Origin: SSSZ01 sp016790965
Lineage (GTDB): Bacteria; Pseudomonadota; Gammaproteobacteria; Burkholderiales; Rhodocyclaceae
Direction: 5' to 3'
NCBI GenBank assembly: GCA_016790965.1
Contig: JAEUNZ010000040.1
Span: 11,336-75,335 of the forward strand
Length of the DNA stretch: 64,000 nucleotides
Part shown: piece after piece, positions 45,854-54,324 of the stretch
Position numbering within the stretch: the first letter of the stretch is position 1
How the letters are laid out: the number at the start of each line of letters is the position of its first letter
Position numbers and translations under genes: made by a program
Notes under the pieces: model-generated
Databases searched by the model: none
Seen by the model: only the letters and a program-made list of their open reading frames with translations
Told to the model about the DNA's origin: nothing

Positions 45854-48002
45854 AGTAGGTTTTCTGCGAGGCTTCCAGCGCCTGACGCAGGGTAAAGATG
45901 CCCTTTTCGGCCAGCAGAGGGACAAGCTTCAGGAAGACCTCCGCCGTCGCCAGGGAGTCGTCGAGGGCGTTGTGGCGGGTTTCGATGGAGATGCCCAGGC
46001 GTTCCAGAATGACGTCGAGCTTGTGGGATTCCTGGTTGGGGTGGGCCACAGCGGACAACAGCAGGGTATCGAGGACGGGCTGGTCGAAGCGTATCCCGGT
46101 ACTGGCCTCCTTGAGCTGCAGGAAGCGCATGTCGAAGGCCGCGTTGTGGGCAATGAGCACGGTTTCTTCGCAAAATTCCCGAAAGGCTGGCAGGACAATG
46201 TCGATGGTGGGCTGCCCCCGCACCATGTCGTCGGTGATGCCGTGGATGGGGATGGTTTCCGGCCGCAGCAGGCGCTGGGGATCGACGAGTTGATTGAAAA
46301 TTTCCTGACGCAGCACCCGGTTGTTCACGATGCGCACGGCACCGATCTGGATGATTTCATCGCCATTGGACGGTTCGAGGCCTGTGGTTTCGGTATCGAA
46401 GACCGTATAGACCAGGTCGCCGAGCTTGCGGTCCAGATCGACCCCGGCGGCGTTCTGGAACTGAAAGAGGTCGAAATCGTAGTACTCAGGCCGGCCCCGG
46501 GCCCGGGCTTCGTCGTCGAGTTCCACCGTGGCGGCCTCCGGCATGGCCAGGGGCAGGACGAAGCGGAAAAAGGCCCGATGGGCGGCTTTCTCCCGCTGGT
46601 ACCAGACCTCTCCCCCGTGGCGGTCGATGACGTCGCGCAGGCTGAGGGGCGAGTTCTCGCCACCGACATGCATGGCTTCGAGCTCCCAGGTATAAAAGGT
46701 TTCCGACGACATGGCCTGGCCGCTCCAGATGAGGTCCAAATAGGCCAGCCGGTCCTGGTGGCTAAGACGGAAGCGCAGTTCGCGGATCTCGTAGTGTTCC
46801 TGCAAGCGCGCCGCCAGGAAGGCGATGGCGAACACCAGCGAAAAACTGTCGGCCTTGATCCACAAGGCGTCGTCGATTTCTTCGCACTTGCCCGGCAATT
46901 GCAGCAGATCCTCGATTCGGCGCTGGGCGGCGGCGATGATGTCGATGCCCAGGACGTCCTCCAGGGGCCAGCGGGTCTTGAGCGAATCCGAGAACTCGGC
47001 CATGGTGCTGTCGAGCCGCTCGCTCATGCGGGCCGCCTCTTCGTCGGCGATGCGCACGAAGCGGTCGCGCAGTTCGGGCTCCATGTCGGGGTAGTCGATG
47101 AGATTGGTCACGGCGGCCCGCAGGGTACCGAGGGCCGCTCGGCTGCCCTCGGTGAGGGAATGCAGCACCTGGTCGCGGCGGGCCTCCTGTTCCAGGCTGC
47201 GTGTGATGTTTTCCACCGTCAGCACGTAGCCGCCCATGGCGGTAGCCGCAGCGTCGCCGGCCCCGGTCAGAACCGGAACCATCTGCACCCGCAGCAACTG
47301 GCCACCCCGGGTGGTGGTGACGAAATTTGCCAGGGCCGCCTTACCGGCCGCCATACGCTGGCGAATGACCTCCTGGGCGTGATGAACCTGGCTTTTCTCC
47401 AGGATTGAAAATATGGAACGCCCAAGGCCGATGAGCGCCCCGCCGCTCACCGACGTGGGGCCCTGGGCAAGGGCCTTGAACTGCAAGCGGGCGCGGTTGT
47501 TGTAGAGCAGGATGCGCCCGTCCAGATTGCACACGATGACGGCCTGGGCGAGTTCCGACATGAGGGCGGCCAGCCGGTTCTTTTCTTCCTCCACCGAGGC
47601 CTTGGCGCGGGCGATCTGGGCATCGACATCGTCCAGCAGTTCGTTGCGTTGCTGGGCCAGATCGTTGGCGGCCCGCGCCAGATGCTGCACCTCCGGCGGT
47701 CCCTCCAGGGCGACGCGAAAATTGCGGTTGGCCCCCAGCATGAGCCGCAGGGTCTCCGACATGCGCAGGAGTCCATCGACGTATTGCCTGAAGAGCTTGT
47801 TCACCATGGCCATGCCAACGACGAAGCCGAAAACCGTCATCAGGGTCCCTATGGGCAGGCGGGAAAGCAGCAGGTCGAGCAGCAGGCTGCGCTCCGCCTC
47901 CTTCATGTCCAGCCAGACCAGCAGGGAAGTGACAACGAAGGGCCCGGTCATCAGGAGCCCGAGGATCAGGGCAGCGAGGATGAAGCGAACCTTGGCCTGC
48001 AT
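45834..48002 (-). CDS. Membrane PAS/degenerate histidine-kinase/DEDDh exonuclease fusion
   Basis: This 722-residue protein has two N-terminal membrane helices (about 7-30 and 50-72), then a HAMP/coiled linker and a PAS-like domain (VIVCNLDGRILLYNNRARL). A kinase-like region without phospho-acceptor histidine or clear ATP boxes follows, and then a DEDDh exonuclease. Catalytic residues of the last are intact: Asp536 and Glu538 (FDTETTG), Asp624 (IAHNAAFD), His677 and Asp682 (HNALDD). It is transcribed after a receiver gene and before two nucleotidyltransferase genes. It may be a membrane sensor that controls nucleotide hydrolysis or RNA/DNA trimming. Confidence 0.83.
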   Translation of the reverse strand: MQAKVRFILAALILGLLMTGPFVVTSLLVWLDMKEAERSLLLDLLLSRLPIGTLMTVFGFVVGMAMVNKLFRQYVDGLLRMSETLRLMLGANRNFRVALEGPPEVQHLARAANDLAQQRNELLDDVDAQIARAKASVEEEKNRLAALMSELAQAVIVCNLDGRILLYNNRARLQFKALAQGPTSVSGGALIGLGRSIFSILEKSQVHHAQEVIRQRMAAGKAALANFVTTTRGGQLLRVQMVPVLTGAGDAAATAMGGYVLTVENITRSLEQEARRDQVLHSLTEGSRAALGTLRAAVTNLIDYPDMEPELRDRFVRIADEEAARMSERLDSTMAEFSDSLKTRWPLEDVLGIDIIAAAQRRIEDLLQLPGKCEEIDDALWIKADSFSLVFAIAFLAARLQEHYEIRELRFRLSHQDRLAYLDLIWSGQAMSSETFYTWELEAMHVGGENSPLSLRDVIDRHGGEVWYQREKAAHRAFFRFVLPLAMPEAATVELDDEARARGRPEYYDFDLFQFQNAAGVDLDRKLGDLVYTVFDTETTGLEPSNGDEIIQIGAVRIVNNRVLRQEIFNQLVDPQRLLRPETIPIHGITDDMVRGQPTIDIVLPAFREFCEETVLIAHNAAFDMRFLQLKEASTGIRFDQPVLDTLLLSAVAHPNQESHKLDVILERLGISIETRHNALDDSLATAEVFLKLVPLLAEKGIFTLRQALEASQKTYYARIKY

Positions 48003-48034
48003 GGAGAATCCTTCGGAAGGTGACCTTGGAAAAC

Positions 48035-48403
48035 CTACACGGCCAGCATGGCCTTGACCTTGGCCAGCAGTTCCTTGGTCGAGAAGGGCTTGGTCACGTA
48101 AGCGTCGGCGCCCAGGGCCAAACCCTTGGCGACCTCGGTATCGCGGCCCTTGGCGGTGAGCATGACCACCTGGATACCGGCATTGTCCGGATTGGAGCGA
48201 ATAGCCTCGCAGACCTCGAAACCCGATTTCTTGGGCATCATGACGTCAAGCAGCACGAGGTCGGGGCGGAAACTCGCCACCCGGGCGAGCCCTTCCTCGC
48301 CATCGGCGGCCACGGCAACCTCGAAGCCTTCTTTCTTCATGAGAAATTCCAGGGAAATGACGATATTGGGTTCATCGTCCACGATCAGGATTTTCTGTGC
48401 CAT
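48035..48403 (-). CDS. Single-domain response regulator (CheY-like receiver)
   Basis: This 122-residue receiver domain has no output domain. Phosphorylation residues are intact: acidic pair Asp9-Asp10, acceptor Asp53 (VLLDVMMPKKSG), Thr83 and Lys105 (YVTKPFS). The ATG at 48403 is preceded by GGAGGAG at ideal spacing; an upstream GTG at 48409 is less likely. It follows the sensor kinase gene by 12 bases and is its likely partner. With no DNA-binding domain it must signal by protein contact, perhaps to the fusion protein encoded next. Confidence 0.92.
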   Translation of the reverse strand: MAQKILIVDDEPNIVISLEFLMKKEGFEVAVAADGEEGLARVASFRPDLVLLDVMMPKKSGFEVCEAIRSNPDNAGIQVVMLTAKGRDTEVAKGLALGADAYVTKPFSTKELLAKVKAMLAV

Positions 48404-48415
48404 GGTCACTCCTCC

Positions 48416-51133
48416 CTAATGCTGTTGTTTTTCAGGCGCTTGCAGCGGCAAGGTAAAGACGAAGCGCGCGCCCCGCCCAGGTTCGCTTTCTGCCCACAGG
48501 CGCCCACCAAAGTATTCCACGATCTGGCGGCTGATGGGCAAGCCCAGCCCCGTTCCCTGGGGTTTATCGGTCAGCGTGTTGCCTCCCTGGCGGAATTTTT
48601 CAAAGATGACTTCGAGTTCTTCCGGCCGCAGCCCGGGACCGTTATCCTCGACACTGACCCTCAGCTCTTGCGGCCCCTGCCGCAGCGCAACGGCCACTTG
48701 GCCGCCACTGGCCGGAACGAATTTCACCGCATTGGACAGCAGATTGATCATCACCTGGACCAGACGGTCCCGATCCGCCTGGATGACCGGCCCCGCCGCC
48801 GGCAGATCGACGCTGACCGCCACACCTTTGCCGCGGAAGAGTTGATCGACCGAGCCCAGGGAGTCCCTGACGACTTCGGCGAGATCCACCTCGCCCGTGA
48901 CCCACTCGGCCCTTCCCGACTCCAGTTTGGCCATGTCGAGAATCTGGTTGATGAGGCGCGTCAGGCGCTCGGCCTCGGTAACCATGATGCCGAAAAATCG
49001 CTTGCGCTCGGCGAGTTCGATGCAGGGATCGTCCAGCAACAGTTCCGACAGGGCGCGGATCGAAGTCAGCGGCGTACGCAGTTCATGGGTGACGGTGGAA
49101 ATGAAGTCGTCCTTCATACGATCGAGTTCGCGCAGGCGCTCGTTGGCCTCGCGCAACTCGGCGGTAGCCGCTTCCAGGGCCTTCGACTTGGCCTCGAGTT
49201 CGCGGCTGTGGGCGCGCACCTGGGTGGCCTCGTCCAGGATGCCCAGCACTTCGTCGAGGCCCAGTTCCTCTTCCTGGACGACTGACGCGACCATGACCCG
49301 CGCGCTGGCCGACCCGATGGCGCCGGCAAGCTGGGTCTCGGCGAAGAGGACGAAATCGGCGTCCGCCGGCAGCGCCCGCCAGTCATCCGCCTTGCGCCGC
49401 CTGGCATAGGTTCCCAGTTGCTGGCGTGCCCGGGCCGGGCCGAGAAAGCGTTCGAGCAGGCCCACCAATTCCCCCGCCGAAGCGCTGCCCCGCCACAAAC
49501 TGGCCCGGGTGGCTCCCTCACCTCGCACCAGGGCATCGACGAAGCGCTCGGCCTGGGCCACCTCGGTGGCCCGTGGCCGGGTAGCCAGTGAGAGCGCCAC
49601 GTAGAGTCCGGCGTTGACCAGCAGGCTCCAGAAGAGACAGTGGGAAATCTCGTCCAGACCGGTGAGCCCAAAGAGCGCCTGGGGCTTGAGGGCGACGATT
49701 CCGGCTGGTCCCGCGTCGAGAAATTCCCTGCCGATCCAGCCCGACTTGGCAAAGGAGGGAAGCAGCAGCGTGTAAAGCCAGAGGGCAAACCCGCCCAGCA
49801 GGCCTGCGATGGCGCCCGCGCGGTTGCCGGCCTTCCAGTACATGCCCCCGAACAGCGCCGGCGCAAACTGGGCCACGGCCGCGAACGAGATGAGGCCGAT
49901 GGCCACCAGGGCGTAGGCCTCCCCCGCCGCGCGGAAATAGGCGTAGCCCAGAAACAGAATCAGGGCGATGGCCCAGCGGCGGATGCCCAGCAGGAGGCCC
50001 GACATGTCCCGCCGGGCACGCTGGGCGAACCAGGCAGAGCGCAGCAGCCAGGGCATGACGAGGTCGTTGCAGACCATGGTGGACAGGGCGATGGTTTCCA
50101 CGATGACCATACCGGTGGCCGCCGAGAGGCCGCCGATGAAGGCGAGGAGCGCCAGACCAGTCGCCCCCTGCGAAAGAGGCAGCGTCAGGACGAAGGTATC
50201 CGCGTCCCCTGCACCGCCGAAATGCAACATGCCACCCAGGGCCAGGGGCAGAACGAAGATGTTGATGAGCAGGAGGTAGAGCGGAAAGAGCCAGACCGCC
50301 CGCCGCAGATGGCTCTCGTCCACGTTCTCCACCACGGCGATCTGGAACTGGCGGGGCAGAAGCAGGATGGCCAGGCCGGAAAGAATGATGAGCGAGAGCC
50401 AATTCCCGGCCCGCGCCGGGTCGAGGGTAAGGAGCTTGACCAGTTGCGGAGACGCCGCGGCCCGCTGAAAGATGTCCCCCAAGCCGTCGAAGAGACTGTA
50501 GCTCACGAAAACTCCCACGGCCATGAAAGCGACCAGTTTGACCACGGACTCGAAGGCCACCGCGGCGACCATGCCCTCGTGGCGCTCCGTGGCGTCCAGG
50601 TGGCGCGTGCCGAAGAGGATGGTGAAGACAGCCATCACTGCGGCGATGGCCAGAGTGGAGTCCAGCCACCCCGTCGCTCCCCTGCCGCCGGGCGTGGCGA
50701 AGACGATGTCAAAGCTCGCCGACACGGCTTTTAGTTGCAGTGCAATATAAGGGATAACCCCGATAACGGCGATCACGGTCACCAGCCCGGCCAGAAACTG
50801 GCTCTTGCCATAGCGCGATGCGATGAAGTCGGCGATGGAGGTGATGCGCTGGGCCTTGCCGATGCGGATCATCTTGGCGATGACCGTACCGAAGAGCAGA
50901 ACCAGGGTCGGTCCGAGGTAGATGGTCAGGAAGGAAAGCCCGCCGGAAGTCGCCCGGCCGACGCTGCCGTAGAAGGTCCACGACGTGCAGTAAACAGCCA
51001 GCGACAGGGCATAGACATTGGCCGTGATGATGGAACGGCCAGCGTCGGCCCGGGCATCGCCAAAGCGCGCCACCGCGAAGAGCAAGCCCAGATAGGCCAC
51101 GGCAACCGCACTGACCAGCCAGCCGGATAGCAT
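48416..51133 (-). CDS. SSS-domain sensor histidine kinase (CbrA/CrbS type)
   Basis: This 905-residue kinase has an N-terminal sodium:solute symporter-like module with multiple membrane helices (about 1-490) and a linker domain. The transmitter has His683 in DFISTVTHELRTPL, the N box NLLSNAVKFVP and G boxes VEDNGPGL and GTGLGLPISRQIVEYFGG. Kinases of this design (CbrA, CrbS/MxtR) sense carbon status or acetate, and CrbS controls acs in Vibrio and Pseudomonas. The start at 51133 overlaps the upstream small gene (ATGA). The normal LuxR-type partner CrbR is not found here; a lone receiver follows instead. Confidence 0.9.
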   Translation of the reverse strand: MLSGWLVSAVAVAYLGLLFAVARFGDARADAGRSIITANVYALSLAVYCTSWTFYGSVGRATSGGLSFLTIYLGPTLVLLFGTVIAKMIRIGKAQRITSIADFIASRYGKSQFLAGLVTVIAVIGVIPYIALQLKAVSASFDIVFATPGGRGATGWLDSTLAIAAVMAVFTILFGTRHLDATERHEGMVAAVAFESVVKLVAFMAVGVFVSYSLFDGLGDIFQRAAASPQLVKLLTLDPARAGNWLSLIILSGLAILLLPRQFQIAVVENVDESHLRRAVWLFPLYLLLINIFVLPLALGGMLHFGGAGDADTFVLTLPLSQGATGLALLAFIGGLSAATGMVIVETIALSTMVCNDLVMPWLLRSAWFAQRARRDMSGLLLGIRRWAIALILFLGYAYFRAAGEAYALVAIGLISFAAVAQFAPALFGGMYWKAGNRAGAIAGLLGGFALWLYTLLLPSFAKSGWIGREFLDAGPAGIVALKPQALFGLTGLDEISHCLFWSLLVNAGLYVALSLATRPRATEVAQAERFVDALVRGEGATRASLWRGSASAGELVGLLERFLGPARARQQLGTYARRRKADDWRALPADADFVLFAETQLAGAIGSASARVMVASVVQEEELGLDEVLGILDEATQVRAHSRELEAKSKALEAATAELREANERLRELDRMKDDFISTVTHELRTPLTSIRALSELLLDDPCIELAERKRFFGIMVTEAERLTRLINQILDMAKLESGRAEWVTGEVDLAEVVRDSLGSVDQLFRGKGVAVSVDLPAAGPVIQADRDRLVQVMINLLSNAVKFVPASGGQVAVALRQGPQELRVSVEDNGPGLRPEELEVIFEKFRQGGNTLTDKPQGTGLGLPISRQIVEYFGGRLWAESEPGRGARFVFTLPLQAPEKQQH

Positions 51134-51327
51134 CAGCGTCCCCGCTTCTCGGAAACCCAGGCGGCCAGCGCAATCAGGGCAATCCAGACCCCGAAGAGGT
51201 AACAATAGGTCGCGGGCAGGCCGGCGATTTCCCCATCGGGCAAGGAGACCAGGGGAAAACTGAGCAGCGGAAGCCCCACGAGGCCGATCCCCGCCAGCCG
51301 CTGGCGGATGGTCGAAGTTTGCCGCAT
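51133..51327 (-). CDS. Small membrane protein coupled to the sensor kinase (CbrX-like)
   Basis: This 64-residue protein has two hydrophobic segments (about 12-28 and 36-56) and a charged tail (WVSEKRGR). Its stop overlaps the kinase start by four bases (ATGA), so translation is coupled. A small membrane protein encoded directly before cbrA, called CbrX, is known in Pseudomonas. Position and topology agree, although sequence homology was not tested. GGGGGA precedes the ATG at 51327. Confidence 0.72.
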   Translation of the reverse strand: MRQTSTIRQRLAGIGLVGLPLLSFPLVSLPDGEIAGLPATYCYLFGVWIALIALAAWVSEKRGR

Positions 51328-51335
51328 CAGCGTAT

Positions 51336-51378
51336 CCCCCAAACAAAAACGGCCAACACGCACCGCGTGTCAGCCGTT
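51336..51378 (-). terminator. Terminator/attenuator between acs and the kinase operon
   Basis: On the minus strand, AACGGC-TG-ACACG pairs with CGTGT-TG-GCCGTT around loop CGGTG and is followed by TTTTTGTTT. It ends only about ten bases before the start codon of the small membrane gene, so it can act as the acs terminator and as a barrier to read-through into the kinase operon. A further GC palindrome (51504-51528) lies closer to the acs stop. Confidence 0.75.
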
Positions 51379-51535
51379 CTCCGGCGGATATCGCATCCCG
51401 CCTTCGCGGTCACCAAGTGGGCGACCATGTCTCCTCCCTGCCTTGTATGTTTGGCGTCCCCCCCAGGCAAGAGGGCGGGTCCGCTTCCTGCAACCCTGGA
51501 CCGGGCCGGGTTGCCCCGGCCCGGAATCCGGTCCG

Positions 51536-53506
51536 TCAGATCGAGTTCTTGAGCTGCTCGAGGATGGCCGGGTTTTCCAGGGTGGAGGTGTCCTGCGTGA
51601 GTTCCTCACCCTTGGCCAGGCCGCGCAGCAGACGACGCATGATCTTGCCGGAACGGGTCTTGGGCAGGTTGTCGCCGAAGCGGATGTCCTTGGGCTTGGC
51701 GATGGGACCGATTTCCTTGCCCACCCAGTCAGAAAGCTCCTTGGCGATCTTCTTGGCGGCATCGGCATCGGCCGGACGGGCGCCCTTCAGCACCACGAAG
51801 GCGACGATGGCCTCACCGGTCAGATCGTCCGGACGGCCGACAACGGCAGCTTCAGCGACCAGCGGGTTGGCCACCAGGGCGGATTCGATTTCCATGGTGC
51901 CCATCCGGTGACCCGAAACGTTCAGCACGTCGTCGATACGGCCGGTGATGGTGAAGTAACCGTTGTTGGCGTCACGGATGGCGCCGTCGCCGGCCAGATA
52001 AAGCTTGCCCTGGAAGTCGGCAGGGTAGTAAGACTTGACGAAGCGGTCCGGATCGCCCCAGATGGTTCGGATCATGGACGGCCACGGCTTCTTGCACACC
52101 AGGATGCCGCCTTGACCCCAGGGCAGTTCGGAACCGGTTTCGTCCACCACGGCGAACTGGATGCCCGGGAACGGCAGGGTGCAGGAACCCGGAACCAGCG
52201 GGGTGGCGCCCGGCAGCGGGGTGATCATGTGGCCGCCGGTCTCGGTCTGCCAGAAGGTATCGACGATGGGGCAGCGGCTGCCGCCCACATTGTCGTAGTA
52301 CCACTGCCAGGCAGCCGGGTTGATCGGCTCGCCGACGGAACCCAGGATGCGCAGGGTGGACAGGTTGTAGCTCTTGGGATGGACGGCCGCATTGGCGTCG
52401 GAAGCCTTGATGAGCGAGCGGATGGCGGTCGGCGCGGTGTAGAACACGGTGACGCCATGATCCTGGATCATTTTCCAGAAACGGCCGGCATCCGGGTAGG
52501 TGGGCACGCCTTCGAAGACCACTTCGGTCACGCCGCAGGCCAGGGGACCGTAGGTGATGTAGGTGTGGCCCGTCACCCAGCCGATGTCGGCGGTACACCA
52601 GAAGGTGTCTGAAGGCTTGATGTCGAAGGTCCACTTCATGGTCAGCATGGCGTGCAGCAGATAGCCGCCGGTGCAGTGGACGACGCCCTTGGGCTTGCCG
52701 GTGGAACCGGAGGTGTAGAGCAGGAAGAGCGGATGCTCGGCCTCGACCCACTCGGGTTCGCAGGTCTCGGCCTGGCCTTCCAGACCCTCGTGCAGCCAGC
52801 TGTCGCGGCCGGCGGTCATGGCGCAGTCGCCACCCGTGCGCTTGAAGACGATGACGTTCTTGACCGATTCGCAGCCACCCATGGTGAAGGCTTCGTCGGC
52901 GATGGGCTTCAGGGGGATGGCCTTGCCACCGCGGAACTGGCCGTCGGAGGTGATGAGCATGACGGCGCCGGCATCATTGATACGGTCGCGCAGGGACTGG
53001 GCCGAGAAGCCGCCGAAGACGATGGAGTGCGTAGCGCCGATGCGGGCACAGGCCTGCATGGCGACGATACCCTCGATGGTCATGGGCAGATAGATGACGA
53101 CGCGGTCACCCTTCTTGACGCCCTTGGACTTCAGCAGGTTGGCCATCTTGCAGACCTTGACCAGCAGTTCCTTGTAGGTGACCTTGGTCACTTCACCGCT
53201 GTCGGCTTCGAAGATGATGGCGACCTTGTCGCCGAGGCCATTCTCGACATTGCGGTCGAGACAGTTGTAAGAGGCATTCAGCTTGCCGTCGGCAAACCAT
53301 TTGTAGAAAGGAGCGTTGGACTGATCGAGCACCTGGTTGAAGGGCTGCTTCCAGGTGATGAATTCACGGGCGCGCTTGGCCCAGAACCCTTCGTAATCGG
53401 CCTCGGCCTCCGCGCACAGCGCCTTGTAGGCGTCCATCCCGGAAACCGCCGCATTTTTGACGATTTCATCGGACGGGTAGTAAACCTGCACGGATTCATT
53501 GGACAT
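51536..53506 (-). CDS. acs: Acetyl-CoA synthetase (AMP-forming)
   Basis: This 656-residue enzyme activates acetate to acetyl-CoA via acetyl-AMP. Characteristic stretches are LFLLYTSGSTGKPKGVVHCT (ATP loop), VDTFWQTETGGHMI and GRIDDVLNVSGHRMGTMEIE. The catalytic, acetylation-regulated Lys621 lies in KTRSGKIMRR. Full length compares well with the family. GAGGAGAAGCAG precedes the ATG. It stands upstream of the kinase operon on the same strand and provides the metabolic link to the symporters. Confidence 0.97.
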   Translation of the reverse strand: MSNESVQVYYPSDEIVKNAAVSGMDAYKALCAEAEADYEGFWAKRAREFITWKQPFNQVLDQSNAPFYKWFADGKLNASYNCLDRNVENGLGDKVAIIFEADSGEVTKVTYKELLVKVCKMANLLKSKGVKKGDRVVIYLPMTIEGIVAMQACARIGATHSIVFGGFSAQSLRDRINDAGAVMLITSDGQFRGGKAIPLKPIADEAFTMGGCESVKNVIVFKRTGGDCAMTAGRDSWLHEGLEGQAETCEPEWVEAEHPLFLLYTSGSTGKPKGVVHCTGGYLLHAMLTMKWTFDIKPSDTFWCTADIGWVTGHTYITYGPLACGVTEVVFEGVPTYPDAGRFWKMIQDHGVTVFYTAPTAIRSLIKASDANAAVHPKSYNLSTLRILGSVGEPINPAAWQWYYDNVGGSRCPIVDTFWQTETGGHMITPLPGATPLVPGSCTLPFPGIQFAVVDETGSELPWGQGGILVCKKPWPSMIRTIWGDPDRFVKSYYPADFQGKLYLAGDGAIRDANNGYFTITGRIDDVLNVSGHRMGTMEIESALVANPLVAEAAVVGRPDDLTGEAIVAFVVLKGARPADADAAKKIAKELSDWVGKEIGPIAKPKDIRFGDNLPKTRSGKIMRRLLRGLAKGEELTQDTSTLENPAILEQLKNSI

Positions 53507-53788
53507 CTGCTTCTCCTCTGCGAAATTAGGCCAAAAAAAAACGTAAGAAAGACACGAGAAAACGGTTTACAGGCCCCCCGGCCTGCAACGCGGGAATGCT
53601 GCGCTCATCGCTGTGATCGGGGACCCCTGCAAGAACGCCTGTTTTTATGGGCTGCGCGGCATTAGACGGGCAGTTTCTTACAACCTGCTTACGAAAGCAC
53701 GCTGCGCCGCAGCATTAGGGCGTTCCAGCTACTCCGGCGGGCAAGGGCCACGTGTTAAGATGCCCGCTTTTCCCAACCCCCGCAAGCC
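53507..53788. promoter_or_regulatory. Divergent control region of acs and yqhA
   Basis: No gene is seen in these 282 bases. A CAGGCC/GGCCTG hairpin lies near 53571-53586. The pentamer CTTAC occurs as a direct repeat with 11-base period (53677-53681 and 53688-53692), and GTAAG lies at 53543-53547, near the acs start. The same pentamers occur upstream of the first symporter unit, so a shared regulator site is possible but unproven. Confidence 0.35.
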
Positions 53789-54310
53789 ATGAAAATCGTC
53801 GCCAGACTAGAAGGGTTCATTTTTTGGAGCCGCTGGCTCCAGGCCCCCCTGTACCTTGGATTGATCGCCGCCCAGGGCGTTTACGTCTATCAGTTCATGC
53901 ACGAACTGATCCATTTGGTCAGCAAGGCGGGCAGTCTCTCTGAAAACGAGGTCATGCTGATCGTTCTCGGCCTTATTGACGTTGTCATGATCGCCAATCT
54001 GCTGGTGATGGTCATCGTCGGGGGCTACGAGACCTTCGTTTCCCGTCTCGACCTGGAAGGCCACCCCGATCAGCCAGAATGGCTCTCCCACGTCAATGCG
54101 GGGGTGCTCAAGGTCAAGCTGGCGACGGCCCTGATCGGCATTTCCTCCATTCACCTCCTCAAGACCTTCATCAACGCCGCCCAGATCGACGATCGGGTCA
54201 TCCTCTGGCAGGCTGTCATCCACGCCCTTTTCCTGGTTTCCGCCCTCATGATCGCCCTCACCGACAAGATCATGACCCAGACGCTCACCCTGCAACACAA
54301 GTCCCACTAG
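53789..54310 (+). CDS. yqhA: YqhA-family (UPF0114) membrane protein
   Basis: This 173-residue inner-membrane protein has about four hydrophobic helices and the UPF0114 signature. It begins VARLEGFIFWSRWLQAPLYL, then NLLVMVIVGGYETFVSRLDL and VKLATALIGISSIHLLKTFI. The family has no settled function. It is followed 14 bases later by fumarase, so they may be co-transcribed. It is divergent from acs. Confidence 0.93.
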   Translation: MKIVARLEGFIFWSRWLQAPLYLGLIAAQGVYVYQFMHELIHLVSKAGSLSENEVMLIVLGLIDVVMIANLLVMVIVGGYETFVSRLDLEGHPDQPEWLSHVNAGVLKVKLATALIGISSIHLLKTFINAAQIDDRVILWQAVIHALFLVSALMIALTDKIMTQTLTLQHKSH

Positions 54311-54324
54311 TTCGAAAGCCTGCC

